The notes under the pieces: model-generated
Database searches by the model: none
Told to the model about the DNA's origin: nothing
The model's input: the letters and a program-made list of their open reading frames with translations, nothing else
Translations under genes and position numbers: made by a program
From: Anaeramoeba flamelloides
Taxonomy: Eukaryota; Metamonada; Anaeramoebidae
NCBI GenBank assembly: GCA_027625915.1
Contig: JANTQA010000029.1
Coordinates: 7,750,001-7,814,000, forward strand
Reading direction: 5' to 3'
DNA: 64,000 nt
In this document: positions 34,739 to 46,750 of the stretch, in pieces
How the letters are laid out: every line of letters begins with the position of its first letter
Position numbering within the stretch: position 1 is the stretch's first letter

Positions 34739-36148
34739 CTAAAATAGTAAATGCCCGTTTATATTGGTATTAACTTTATAGAATTTTTTTTCTTTTTTTA
34801 CTCTTGGTTCTGTTATTCGTTTATCTCTCAATTGACGAAGATGGTCGGTGGCCAAATTTGTTTGGTTTTGTACAGAAAGCAAAGAAATGTTATTTGAATC
34901 TAATTTGGCGACTGGTTCAATTTCGTGCCAGCCCTTAATACTGTTTAATCCTTTATGAGATTTTAAGAGTCGTCGCTTTTTCTTTTTTTTTAAATTGTTT
35001 TCATTCTCGATCAATTTATCGATGTTTAACTTTTTATCGTTTTTCTTTTTCAGATGCTGCCTTTTGCGACTTGGGATATTTTTTTTTGAATCAAATGCTT
35101 TAATTTTCTTCTTGATCTCTCTTCTTCTTCTATTCTTTTCTCTCTTCTTCCTGATTTTTTTTTCTAATTCCTTGCTTATTTTGTCAGTGTCATGCTCTGA
35201 AATAACCCACACATTACCTAATATTATTTCTTTTTCAATTTTTGGTTTCTTTTCTTCTGGTTTTTGCTTGTCCATATGCTTTTCTGCATGTTTTTTCTTG
35301 GTGTTATTATTGTTTTTATTTTTATTCTTATTATTATTCTTGGTTTTGTTTACATTCTGGTTATTCTTCATGTTTTCGCCCTTATCATTTTTTTTGTTTT
35401 CTTCATGGACATATCGATCAAATATTTTGGGCACAGTACTCGCCTTTTTCGCTCGATTCCTTAAAATTTGTTTTTGCTTTTCAATCTTTTCTACAAATTT
35501 CTTATGTTCTTCTGGATCAGGATTATAGCTTTGACCTGGATCTGGCAATTTGGTTCGGTGAGTCTTGAATTTTCTATTTTTACCAAATCTTTGCCAATTG
35601 TTATTTTTTTTTTTTTTACCAGATTTTTTTTGATCATCATCAAAGCCCCAAATCGAAACAATTTTTTTTTCTTTTGCTTTTGTGTTTTTTGCTTTTTTTG
35701 GTTTTGTTTTTTGAACTTGTTTGTTTTTTTTATTGTTTTTTTTAGGATCTTTGTCTTGTTTCTTTTTTTGTTCTTGTTCTTTTTTTGTTTGTTTTTCGTT
35801 TTTTGTTTGTTTTTCTTGTACTTTTTTTTTTTCTTTTTCTGTTCTTGATTTATTTTTGTTAACTGGTGACGTTTTGTTGATTCTTTTTTCATAGTCCATA
35901 ATTTTGTTTTTATGCTTCTCTCTTTTGTGCTGACTTAAAAATTTTTTTGTTTCCTTTCCCGATTCAATTTGGATCTTATTTGTCTTTATTTCGTCATCAA
36001 GATCTTCATAAAAAAGATCCGAATCTTTTATTGATCCAAATTCGTTTCCTTTTTTATTGGATTTCTTATTTCCTTTGTTTTTTGATAAAGCACTTTGATT
36101 AATTTCAACCTTTCTCCACTTTCTTTTTTTTCGTTTATTACGAGACAT
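34739..36148 (-). CDS. NOP53-like ribosome biogenesis protein
   Basis: Single exon, 469 aa from the ATG at 36148 (MSRNKRKKRKWRKVEI). An in-frame ATG 30 bp upstream exists, but the conserved KWRKV-I start and the basic N-terminus favour the inner one. NOP53 hallmarks in order: KRKWRKVEI near the N-terminus; DSDLFYEDL; IVSIWGF; then KLPDPGQSYNPDPEEHKKF (the family PGxSYNPxxEDHQ motif); a lysine-rich middle; and the C-terminal TDHLRQLRDKRITEPRVKK (family DRFKSLQKRNLIEPRV). Known role: nucleolar 60S assembly factor that recruits the exosome helicase for 5.8S/ITS2 processing. Residues about 95-150 and 265-315 are extreme K/N/E/Q low complexity, typical of this genome. Long open frames on the other strand here are shadows of that bias. 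Confidence 0.8.
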   Translation of the reverse strand: MSRNKRKKRKWRKVEINQSALSKNKGNKKSNKKGNEFGSIKDSDLFYEDLDDEIKTNKIQIESGKETKKFLSQHKREKHKNKIMDYEKRINKTSPVNKNKSRTEKEKKKVQEKQTKNEKQTKKEQEQKKKQDKDPKKNNKKNKQVQKTKPKKAKNTKAKEKKIVSIWGFDDDQKKSGKKKKNNNWQRFGKNRKFKTHRTKLPDPGQSYNPDPEEHKKFVEKIEKQKQILRNRAKKASTVPKIFDRYVHEENKKNDKGENMKNNQNVNKTKNNNKNKNKNNNNTKKKHAEKHMDKQKPEEKKPKIEKEIILGNVWVISEHDTDKISKELEKKIRKKREKNRRRREIKKKIKAFDSKKNIPSRKRQHLKKKNDKKLNIDKLIENENNLKKKKKRRLLKSHKGLNSIKGWHEIEPVAKLDSNNISLLSVQNQTNLATDHLRQLRDKRITEPRVKKEKKFYKVNTNINGHLLF

Positions 36149-38623
36149 ACACAATAAATATTTAATATGATAAAACAAGAAAAAATGTTTTTGTTTTTTA
36201 AATAATAAATATTACGTAATTATTTTTTACTTTTTTTGCTGAATAGATGAATCTTCCTTAATTTTCAGAAGTGACCAAAAATTCCCTTTGAACAGTTTTA
36301 TTAAGACAATCAATCCCAATAAATTCTAAATAATTAGATTTTGAGTTTTTAAAAACCTTTTGATTGTCTCATTTTTACAATCCAAATTGTTATTCAAGTA
36401 AGCATTTAGTTTATTTTCGAGTTTAAAATAGAAGCAATTTGTAAAATGTGATCCAAGAATTAAAGTTATTGTACTTGGAGAAGATCAATATCAGAAATCC
36501 ACAATTGTTTTAGTAATTACTGATTTGTCGTATTTTTAATCTTTTGATTGATTTTACTACTTTCTATAAAAATTGTTTCCTGAAACAAGACAGTTTTATA
36601 AAACAAAAAAGAGTTAATGATGTTATTGTAATTTGTTCGAGCTAATAAACCTTGGATCAAAAGATAAGCCTTGTTATTTGAACAACAGTATTATTTATTT
36701 AAAGCAATCATTGAATTGTTCAAGAATTGCTTTTCAAGCTCTGTTTGTGGAATATTTATCATGAAAGGAAACAAATTACATAATATATTCCGAAATGAAG
36801 ATTAATTCTAAAAAAAAGAACAAAAATTTTTAAACTTAAGGGTTTATCTATTTTAAGATCATAAATTTCACTTTTTGACTAATTTCAAGGTGGATCATAA
36901 ACTAACTAATTTGACTTTAGATGTGTCTCTTTGATTTTTGGTCTTCAAAGTATTTACTGTTATTTTCAAATTAATAAATGAAAATTTTTATTTCAATTTC
37001 CTAAAATGAATATTAATTATTACTGCTACATTTATGTTAACAGAGTAAAAATTTTATCTTTGAGCTAAATAAGGAAGTTTAATTTAAATGTCTAAAAATA
37101 TCATTTCTAAACAATGTTGTTAAAATCTTTGGTTTTATTTCAACTTATACACTCAAAAAATATTTTGGAAGGTGAAAGAAAAATTTTTATTTTTTAATTG
37201 AAAAATAATAGTAATGAAAAATAATTTATTACAATTTTTTTCACATATGAAATAAAAATACAAAAAAAGAAGTTAAAGTTGAAATATTTAATCTAATTTG
37301 TGGAATGTTAAAACATTTACCTTTTTTTCTTTCGCCAGCATTCCTTTTTGACGTTTTATTTAATGTTTAAAAAACAATTAATAAAGTAATTTTCAGGTAT
37401 CAGTTTAAAGAATAAAAGTTCAAACAAAACCACAAATAAAATAATAATATTTTTACATCCATTTTAAAATTAGTAAAAAAATGATATTTTTGAATTTTGG
37501 TATTATGTTGCTATTCTAATGGGACACAGTTTAAATTTGAGAGAAATAATATGGATTATATGAAAAAATAATTTGAAAAAATCCTCCAATTTATCATTAT
37601 ATATTTAACCTTTAGTTAAATATTTTGAATTTAGACAACTGTTAATAAGCACGAATTGTACCCATAAAATAAATTAACTCAAGTGAAATGAAAAGTTAGA
37701 ATGTGTTAAAGGTTTATACTATAATGGACTTTCAATCTTTATTTATAGATTGAATTTGAGAATTGTTTGGAAGTTCATCATTATTCATTAATTGATCATT
37801 ATTATAATAATATGAGTTTGAATAATTAGTCAACCAAATTGAAAAATAGAGAAAATTTATTTTTTTAACTCATCTTTGGTTTTAATTTCTTTCTTTTGAT
37901 CCATTTTTCAAAATTAATTATTTTATATTTGGATTTCTTTATGTTTGACTCAATTATTATTTTTATTTGACAAAATATAGTTTAAATTATCAGTAATTTT
38001 AGAAAGTTTTAAATCTGAATGATTTTTATTATTAAGAATAAGAATTATTTCATTTTTTTTTTAAATCTATTTATTATCTATCGAAATCAAGAATTCCAAA
38101 AATTCTAATAATTTTTTATTCTATTAAATATTTTTTTACCCATTGGTATAAAATTATAACTATTATTTTGAAATTTTATTTCATTAATGAAATATTTTAT
38201 CTATAAATTAATCATTAAACTCTATATTGTAAAGTTTTTTTTTGAATTATTTAAAACAATTCTTTATTTACTAATGAAATATGTTCTCTTAAAGTAATTA
38301 AAGTCTGTTAATTTGTAAAATTTTTATTATTTTTATCAAAATATCGTAAAAAAAAATACTATTTCAATCAAACTTTATTGTAATATATTTTTTTAATTTC
38401 ATTAATAATGGATTTCTTAAAAATAATATCTGACCACTAAAGTTATTTTTCAATAGTTTTGTATTTTATATATTATAATTTATTGATTTTGTTATAAAAT
38501 AATAATCGTTATTTTTTTCTTTATTTAAATTATTATCATAGATATACATCACGATTATTTGGAAAAAAATTTTTTTTTTTAGTTTTTATTAGATGATTGT
38601 TCAACTCAAATATCAAAGAAAAA

Positions 38624-39176
38624 TAAACTCTTTTTCAGTCAAAGTGTCCCAGTTTTATTGAAGAAATAGAACACATTCTATGAGTTTAATTCATTATTAT
38701 TCTCAAACAAAATTTCAATTTTTAGATCAGAATCATTTTTTCTCATTTTGTAAAATTTTTTTTTTTTGTTTTTTGCTTTTTGCTTTTTTTTTTTTTTTTT
38801 TTCTTTTCTTTTAAAATTAAACTTGAAAAAAAACATGTTTTAAAAATTTTATTAACTTTAAGAAAAGTTATTCGTTATATATTCTTTTAAAATTCATACA
38901 TTTCCAATAAAAAAATCTTATCGTCAACAATTTTAATTTCCAAAAGAAATTGAGAATTTTGCACGAGAGGTTCTAATGAATAGAGCCCAAAAATTTTTTT
39001 GACATCTTTTATTTCTTGAAATTTATGTTTTTTCAGGGTTTTCTTTTATAATAATCGACTCTTATATGAATTTTATTATTTCTCGTATTTCTAAACAATC
39101 TAAGTTTGGTTAATTCTTAAAAATAAAGTGACTTTTTCATCTTTGGTTGGTTACCTTTTGAGTGAAATGGAGTTTA
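38624..39176 (+). mobile_element. Family F Tc1-like MITE, copy 1
   Basis: 553 bp with TA edges. The left edge is taaactctttttcagtcaaa and the right edge ttttgagtgaaatggagttt. The second copy (56283-56824) is in opposite orientation. A weaker inner motif (ctaatgaatagagccc) lies about 188 bp from the right end. No frame. Confidence 0.75.
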
Positions 39177-39510
39177 TATTACATAATGTTTTTTTTTAAG
39201 ATAGATATTTGTTTAAACAGTACTCCCAACATCTCAAGTTGGATGAATTTTAAAGAGAAAATATTTCCTTAGGATATATTGTTATTTTATTTAAATTAAA
39301 AGATTTCCATTAATTTTGCAAAAATTTCTAAGGAAAATAAATATAATATACTTAAATACACATTTCTTGAATTAGTTGATATTTTTTTTAACAGCGGGGG
39401 GGGGGGTATTAAATCTTAATAAATAGAGATCCAAATTCATGAAATATTTCTAATATAAAATCTGAAAACATAAAATCTATTATATAAACAATCAAAAAAA
39501 AGATTTCAAA

Positions 39511-40062
39511 TAAACCAAATTCCAAAAATTTTGAACCAGTTCAAACCACTTGTAAGAATAAAAATACTCCAATTTACATTAAATTTCGAAATATTTTTGA
39601 TTTTACAAACTATTTCATTTTTTATATTTTTTTGTTTTGTTTTCATCTCCATTTTTTCCCTTTATATAATCTATTTGGTTAGATTAGGAAATTTTAATTT
39701 CGATGTTTGATAGAAGGTTAATTTTGAGTTTTTTAAAGAGGAAAATCACATACAATTGGTAGAATATATCTTATCATTTGATCGATCAACCATTTGTGGG
39801 TCAAATTTCAACAAATTTACCTAAATATTTTTTGTTTTTGAACACTTAATTATTTTGGAAACACACTTTTTTTTTTTTCATTTTATATTTTTTTTCTTTT
39901 ATTTGGATTAAAATGATTACTTCTAAAAACATTAATAATGGATTACCTAAAAGTATTTTTATATACAGTTTACAAAATATCATACTTTGATTTTTTTTTT
40001 TTTTTTGAATATTTTTGATTTTGGATGTTACTGTGATTATAGAATTTTTTGAATCAGGGATA
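39511..40062 (+). mobile_element. Family A Tc1-like MITE, copy 3 (3' end eroded)
   Basis: The left edge is taaaccaaattccaaaaatt. The interior follows copy 2 closely (acaaactatttcatttttt, then atttgatcgatcaaccattt). The inner motif ttattttggaaacacac is at 39850. The right TIR is degenerate and abuts family E copy 1 at 40063. Confidence 0.7.
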
Positions 40063-40580
40063 TAAACTCTATTTCAAAATCAATGGACAATTAAAAATCA
40101 AATTTAAGAGATATTTTTTTTAATAATTATAGTTATATATTATATTATCAAAATTTATATTTTAATAGTCAGTTCTATACTCAAGAAACATTTATTTTTT
40201 GTCTATAAATAAAATAAAAAAAAGTAAAAAACTACAATTAAAAAAAATTAGGGCCATTTATTTTGAAATAAGCATTACATAAAAAATAGAAATTTTAAAA
40301 AATTAGTATAACCCATTTCTCGATTCTCCTCACATATTGAATAACTAAATATAATCTCTTTTTCATATTTGAAACCAATTTTTTCATTAATTCATCAATT
40401 ATTTCTTTCCAAATTTTTCATTTTCATATTCCATTTTAACAAAATTCTGTTGAAAAAATAAAAAAGAGAAAAAATGATTTATTTTCAAACTTTTCATTGT
40501 GAGGGAAAAAATTTCAAAAAAATACAAATAAATTTCAAAATTCAAATGTATTTTGGACGATTTATCATGATTTTTAGTGA
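40063..40580 (-). mobile_element. Family E Tc1-like element, copy 1
   Basis: The left edge is taaactctatttcaaaatca, directly next to the family A remnant. The inner inverted motif gggccatttattttgaaat is at about 40250, 187 bp in. The right end is degenerate near 40552-40580. It aligns throughout with 58117-58635, including the eroded transposase C-terminus. Confidence 0.65.
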
Positions 40581-41594
40581 ATAATTTATTTCTGTTTCAG
40601 TTACCAAAAAATTCCAAAAATTACTTTTTTTTGATAATTGTCCTTTCAAGAATAAATATGATACAAATAGAATAATACATATTGAATAACAATTGATATT
40701 TGTTTTAAGTAAAACTAATAAACCAATTAATTATTGTAAAAATTCAAAAACTCAAATTCTTAGGGCAACCATTGAGAAAAAAATAAGTACATTTTGATTT
40801 TCTATTAAAGATTAAATAAAATTCTAATGGAAATCAAAATAATTTTTTGATAATCATTCCCATTATTTCAATAATCTTTGGAAAATACATTTTTACTTAT
40901 TGATTATGGGACCTTTTCATAAAAAAAAATGTAAAAATATTGCATATCAAAAAAAAATCTAAGGTAAAAGTGAAATAATGATTTCAGTTTTGATATTTTA
41001 AAAATTAATTTTTACTTCAATAATTTTCAAATCATTAAGTTGATGAAATTAATTCATTACAACTTGAACCTTTTGACTTGAAAATATTTTACTGAAAATA
41101 TTGTTAGAAAACTTTGAATGGGTTATTCATGAATTATTTTATAATTTCAAAAAAATCTATAACAAACGTGGATAAAAAAAAAAAGAAAAACAAAAAGAAA
41201 AAAGAGAGAATTTTTGCAATTTTTATTAACATAAATGTATTTCATCAAAATTATAAAAGATCGGTTATATAAAACATTGATTCCACATTTTGTTTCAATT
41301 CATTTATTAATCTAGACTTGAACTAATAAAGTCATTTATTCCATTTTCATTAATGGAAAAAAATTAATGATTCGAATTTGAAAGAAATTTCCACATTTAA
41401 AAATGGTCACAAATCAAAAGGAGCATTTTTTTTTTAATCTAAAACCCCGCTGTGTTATAATTGGAATCGATTTTTTTTTTGTTCTTGAGAAGTTTCCATT
41501 TTGCAAGATATTAAATAATAATTACAATGAAAAAAATATCAAATTGTTACAATGGTTTGTTAAAGTTTTTTGCATTATTCCGAAGGTACCCGGT

Positions 41595-42434
41595 TTAATG
41601 CTCTAAAAATAATGATTTTCTTTTTTTATTTCTTGCATTTTGAATAACATTTTTCTTCGGTTCTTCTTGGCCATTGTTTTTTATTTCTAAAAGATAGGGT
41701 ACACTTGGGTAAGATTTATAAAATGTTTGATAAAGTTTGGGAGAAATTTTTTTTCTTGATTCATAGATTTTTTTTAAAATATAGCCACTTCGATCTTCTT
41801 CTAATAAGTAAGAATAGGTAGAGTATTTCGGGTTTTCATTAATCACGTTTCTTATTGCCTGTATCTCTTTATTTAAGAGATCCATATTTTCTGGTTTCCA
41901 GAATATTTGTTCATATTCCAAGATCGAGTCGCGTTGGAAAAGTTTTCTGGTTTCTATTCGAATTCTCTCATAGGTTTGATGATTCGAAAAAAAATGTTGA
42001 CTAATTTGTTCCCATTTACCAACTCCAAACTTTAATATTCCTTGAATTAATGTGTTTTGATTGATTTTTTCAGAATTTTTTTTTTGTTTTTCCTGAACAA
42101 ACCTTATTTTGCTCATTGTTGGCAAAAAATATTCCTTATTAATTGAAAGATCCTCGTTGACTGTTTTTGGGTCCATCCATTCTTTTCTAAGTTTTAATAT
42201 ATAGCTTATTCTTGAATCATTTTGATCTGTTTTTTCTCTTTGTTTTTTTGTTTTGTTTTTCTTTTTTTTTTTTAAATTTCTTTGATCGTTTTGAATTTCT
42301 CTTTCTCTTTCTTTTTCTTTTTCTTTTTCTTTTTCTTTTTCTAAATTAATCTCTTTTTCAGGTTCTTTTTTTTTTTTGTTTTCTATGTACTTTTTGTTGT
42401 TTTGTGTTTCTTGTTCCATGATCGGATCAAACAA
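41595..42434 (-). CDS. SANT/Myb-like domain protein, function unknown
   Basis: Single exon, 279 aa (274 if the second Met is used). The N-terminal quarter is K/E/R low complexity, with a KE repeat at about residues 32-45. After a segment with LRKEWMDPKT comes a SANT/Myb-like helix set at about 125-190: LIQGILKFGVGKWEQIS, then RIRIETRKLFQRDSILEYEQIF. The pattern of a GVGKW turn followed by a TxRLxxRxSLxxYxxW-like helix recalls Myb-like proteins of plants and amoebae. The rest (residues 190-279) has no recognised domain and ends in a basic KKRKSLFLEH. A nuclear, chromatin or DNA-binding role is an inference from the fold only. Confidence 0.6.
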   Translation of the reverse strand: MFDPIMEQETQNNKKYIENKKKKEPEKEINLEKEKEKEKEKEREREIQNDQRNLKKKKKNKTKKQREKTDQNDSRISYILKLRKEWMDPKTVNEDLSINKEYFLPTMSKIRFVQEKQKKNSEKINQNTLIQGILKFGVGKWEQISQHFFSNHQTYERIRIETRKLFQRDSILEYEQIFWKPENMDLLNKEIQAIRNVINENPKYSTYSYLLEEDRSGYILKKIYESRKKISPKLYQTFYKSYPSVPYLLEIKNNGQEEPKKNVIQNARNKKRKSLFLEH

Positions 42435-42442
42435 ATAAAAAA

Positions 42443-42691
42443 ATGATTAAAAAAATTTGTTTTTTCTCTATTAGATTTAACATAAGTTTTACATTCTTAA
42501 AAACAAGAATCCCACAGCAATTGTTGACTGATCTTTTAATTCTCAACACCTTAAATTCTATGAAATTGTCCTCTTATTTTGAAATAATTAAGAAGATAAA
42601 AAATCCAATAAAATTTAATACAAAAAGTTTTAACAAACCGAACTTTTATTGGCATGATAATTTAAACAACCATACTCTTTTTGGAGATTAA
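42443..42691 (+). CDS. Possible small protein, 82 aa, divergent from the SANT gene
   Basis: The frame opens eight bases from the SANT gene start in the opposite direction. Unlike random frames here it uses mixed residues (IPQQLLTDLLILNTLNSMK, then SFNKPNFYWHDN) and third positions include C and G. The N-terminus is basic and hydrophobic, compatible with a mitochondrial presequence. It could equally be chance sequence of the shared promoter region or a first exon. I do not recognise it. Confidence 0.25.
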   Translation: MIKKICFFSIRFNISFTFLKTRIPQQLLTDLLILNTLNSMKLSSYFEIIKKIKNPIKFNTKSFNKPNFYWHDNLNNHTLFGD

Positions 42692-45600
42692 AAAATCAGT
42701 TTCTTGTCTTTCAAAGTTAATAAATATTTTTCTTTTAGAGAACTCGAAAAAAAATCAATTAAATTCAAAATGTTATCTTTTTTAAATCAATCTTTTTACT
42801 CTTTTTGGGCTGAAAGGGTAACTTTTATCAAGCTCTGAAATTTTAAAGTCGAGAAATTAAAAAAAATACCATAATGATATATGTTCAGATTATATATTTA
42901 AATGTTAATATATGGAAAATTTAAAACCAAAAATTTTTTATTTAAGGACTATGTTCCCACCTTGAGAGTGTTGGCTAATTGTGTTATTTAACTTTCACTT
43001 CTAAAAAAGAATTTTCATTCTGAAGAAATTGTCCATAAAAAAAAAATCATTTTTTGTCAGCTTACTTTTTGTCTTGAACTCTTTTTTCTATCTTTTTCAA
43101 ATGAAAAAAAATAACAAAAAAAATACTAGACATAAAATGGTTTTTTAGGATTTATCAATTACAAGTTAAAATTTGAGAACTTTTCAAATTTGTAAAAGCA
43201 AATGTAAAACATACATTGAACAGTCAGAGGAATTGCTGTGAGTTCAGAAAGTTGAAATAGAAATTTTAAATTATTAAAATCAAAATTTTGCACGTACTTT
43301 CAAGGCAAAAATTGTAATTGATCAGCCCCCCCCAAAAAAAAAAAAAAAAACAAATAAATAATCATAATCATTTTCGGAAATTGTACTGTAGGAAAGAGAA
43401 TTTCAGATTCCTTTCACCTTGATTCTTTTTTTATCTTGAATTTTATAATATATTTTGAAAAATAAAATATTTTATTTGATAATATTTGATCTATGATTAA
43501 ACAATTTTTTACCAATTAATTCCTTTTTTATTTTGCTTCTTAATCTATTTTAGTTACCTTTTATATATTTTATTAATAATAAATAAAGGATTTTTCATAT
43601 CTCACAAAGGTATTAAATATATTTTATAGATATTTTTTTTATATTTTAATATATATATATATATATATATAAATAGTAATATTTTGGTTTTCGAAATAAT
43701 TTTAGATTTGTTTGAAACTTTGAAAAAATTCTTGACTTTAATGTAAAAATGATACAAAATCTATTTATATAATAAAACCAAAACTTATTTTTATCAATAA
43801 ATGATTAATCCTTTCCCTACCTCTGGAATTCAATTTTTTTTATCAATATTAATATGTTGAAATGTGAGGATCTTCAATGAAACAAAAATAAAAATAAAAA
43901 TTAATAAAAAATCTGTTAAGTTTTTTTTATTCATTTTTTTTTAGATAAAACTAGATGAATTTTTTAATTCTGATTTACGTATTGGTAATCACTATCAACT
44001 AAAAAATTAAATTTTTCTAATTTACAAGATTTTTAAAGTGTTATTTTCTTCACTCTCTTTAAACTCTCGAAATAAATCACACCATCTTTGAACAAAATCT
44101 TATAAATTCATTTTTTTTTTTTTAATATATTAAAATAACTGTTTAATTAAGATCGAGACCAAATTTGCATTCCTTTAAGAAGTGTTTTTATTTTTTATAT
44201 TTAGAGACTTTAAATAAGACTCAACTTTTTATTACTCAAACAAATAATAATAATAATGTAAAAACCAAATAACACATGTAATCAGTAGATTATTATTCAA
44301 CAAAAATATTTTTTCTAGAAATAACAATTATAAATATTCCTAGAAAAAAGATCATTTTTTACAAGAACAATTTCAAAAAAAAAAATAATTTTGTAAAATT
44401 TTTCTCCAAATGTTTATTGGTAAATAAAACAATCATACAAGAAAAAAATAATAATAAATAACCCAATAATTTTTTTGTCCAATACTATTATTTATTAGAA
44501 ATAATGGATAAAACAATTAGCTTTATAAAAAGAGGATAAAATTATTTAGTCTTTGGGTATTTATTAATAATTGTTGAATACTTCTTTAAATTCAAAAAAT
44601 ATATAAAAATACGTACTTTTGGAAGTCCTGAATATTAATTTTTAAATTCTACTATACAATTATTTTATGTTTCTATTTTTAGATTGAAAAAAAGTAATTT
44701 TTTTAAAAAAAAAATTCACTCATGACAATTTTCAATTGTTGTTCCTGAGTAAAAAATCTAATAATCGAAAATTTTATAATATTTTAAATAAATTTTTTAG
44801 AGTCATAAGATACCTATGTGTATTATTATCTTTAACCCCCAATCGTAATATACTTTAATTATGGATAATTATATGGCAATACAAACAACTTAACATTCAA
44901 ACTCCTATAATATATTGGAATTGCAATACAACTAGTTAATTATTCTTGAAAAATTATTTTAGTATTTAAGATATCTTCAAATTTTAAGGTAAAGTATATT
45001 ATTTGTTATGGCTTTCAACTTATTTAATGTCATAAAAGAATTGTGAACCAAGATATCTCGTTTTTTATTTATAATTTATGATTTCTTGTTAAATATTTGT
45101 TTAATAGAAGACAATCATATTTACTAAACAAATTTGAAAGATACTTTGTAAAGGACTGTAAATCAAAAAATTTATGATTAGCGTTCATTCCACTTAATTT
45201 TTAAGGATTATAATTAATCGATAAGTGGATAAATATACATTTATATCAACTGTGTAACGTTTTGGTATTTGTGAATAAAGTTTATTTCAAATTTTCCTTT
45301 TTCTGTTTGGAAATCCCTTTAGATTTTAGATCCAAAAATGATTTACCTTCAAAAACCTCTAAAAACAAAAAATTGCAATATTTTAATATTCTATCAACAT
45401 AAATCACTGACTAATAAAAAAAAAACGAAATATATAAAAGCTGTAAGAATTTAAATAATCAGAATTTACTACTATTTTCAACCATTTATCCAATAGATAC
45501 TATTTCAATAAAGAGAATAAAAAGTCAAATTTGCTTATTTGTCTAAAAATAACCCCAATTTTTATATATAACTCCATCAAAATTTACATTAATAATATAT

Positions 45601-46750
45601 TTCTTTGGTTACTTTTTTTGGGTTAACAAATTTCCTCGAAAATTAATTTTATCACAGTACAACTTATTTTTCCAAATATATTCCAAAAAATAAAATAAAT
45701 GAAAATATAATCAAATTAAAAAATTATTTTGTAAAAAAATAGGATTAATTGAAATATATATCCAGGAAAAGTTCAAAATATCTCACAATCAAAAGTTTAA
45801 AAAAAGATATCATCTCTTAGACCATATAAACTAAATTCCAAAAATTTGGACCCAGTTTAAACTGTTGGAAGAATAAAAATACCAAACTTTACATTCAATT
45901 TGGGATAATTTCGATTTTACAAACTATTTCATTTTTTGTCTTTTTTTATTTTCGTTTTCATTTCCTTTTTTCCAGTAACGTAATCTGTTTCGTTAGATCT
46001 AAGAAATTTTTTATAGATGGTTGATAGAAGGTTAGTAATGAGTTTATTAAATTGGAAAATCACATACAATTCGTGGATGTATCTAATCATTTGATAGATC
46101 AACAATTGTTTGTGAAATGTTAACAAATTTACCAATACATTTTTTGTTCCAGCTCATTTCATTATTTTGGACACACCAATTTTTTTTTTTTCGTTTTTTA
46201 TTTTTTTCTTTTATTTGTATGAACATGATTACTTATAAATACATTAATAATGGGTTACTTAAATGTGGTTTTATATTAGGTTTGGAAAAATATAATAAAT
46301 TGAGTTTTATTTTTATGACTATTTTTGATTTTGGGTATGTCAAAATTTTTGGAATGGGGTTTATTTCTTTTTCTTTTTTTTTCTTTTTTTTTTTTATCAT
46401 TAATTAAAACAATAGTTAATCATGAAATATAACCTTTTCCAATTTCTTACCAATGATTACTCTTCAAAAGAAAAAAAAGCATTTTATTATTTGTCTTTTT
46501 GATCTCCAAGATAATTCGATATGATGTTTTGGTATAAGGGAAATGAAATAATCGTTAAAAAAGTTTCATTTATCCAATTTATTCAATATCGTTTTAATAA
46601 ATATTACATTTCTGACTTTTTTGAAAAAGATTTTTTTCAATTAATTACTGGATAAATTTTAAAAAAAAAAAAAACATTTTAAAAATAAATTTTTAAAAAA
46701 TGATTTCATTTTTGAAAATTTTATTATTATAAAAATAAATAATAAATACT
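42692..46750. other. Intergenic stretch between the SANT gene and the O-mannosyltransferase
   Basis: No gene supported. It holds a run of eight C's at 43326-43333, an (at)n microsatellite at about 43650-43672, and family A copy 2 near the end. The rest is A/T-rich without visible structure. Confidence 0.55.
45827..46363 (+). mobile_element. Family A Tc1-like MITE, copy 2
   Basis: 537 bp, the cleanest family A copy. The left edge is taaactaaattccaaaaatt and the right edge is caaaatttttggaatgggg plus ttta. The inner motif cattattttggacacacc lies at 46168-46184, about 190 bp from the right end and inverted relative to it. Confidence 0.8.

Larger units (their letters stand above)
36149..41594. 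other. Intergenic stretch between NOP53 and the SANT gene
   Basis: No gene supported. 36149-38600 is featureless A/T-rich sequence. 38624-40580 holds three adjacent Tc1-like elements (F1, A3, E1), with a run of nine or more G's at about 39397-39406 between them. The rest is A/T-rich. Confidence 0.55.

Noticed and set aside
34995-35892. Several long open frames on the plus strand and in another minus frame
   Set aside because: They are F/L-rich or K-rich shadows of the lysine-rich NOP53 coding sequence.
39390-39410. Run of nine or more G's (and eight C's near 43326)
   Set aside because: Striking in this A/T-rich sequence but without a motif context; possibly a slippage tract or assembly artefact.
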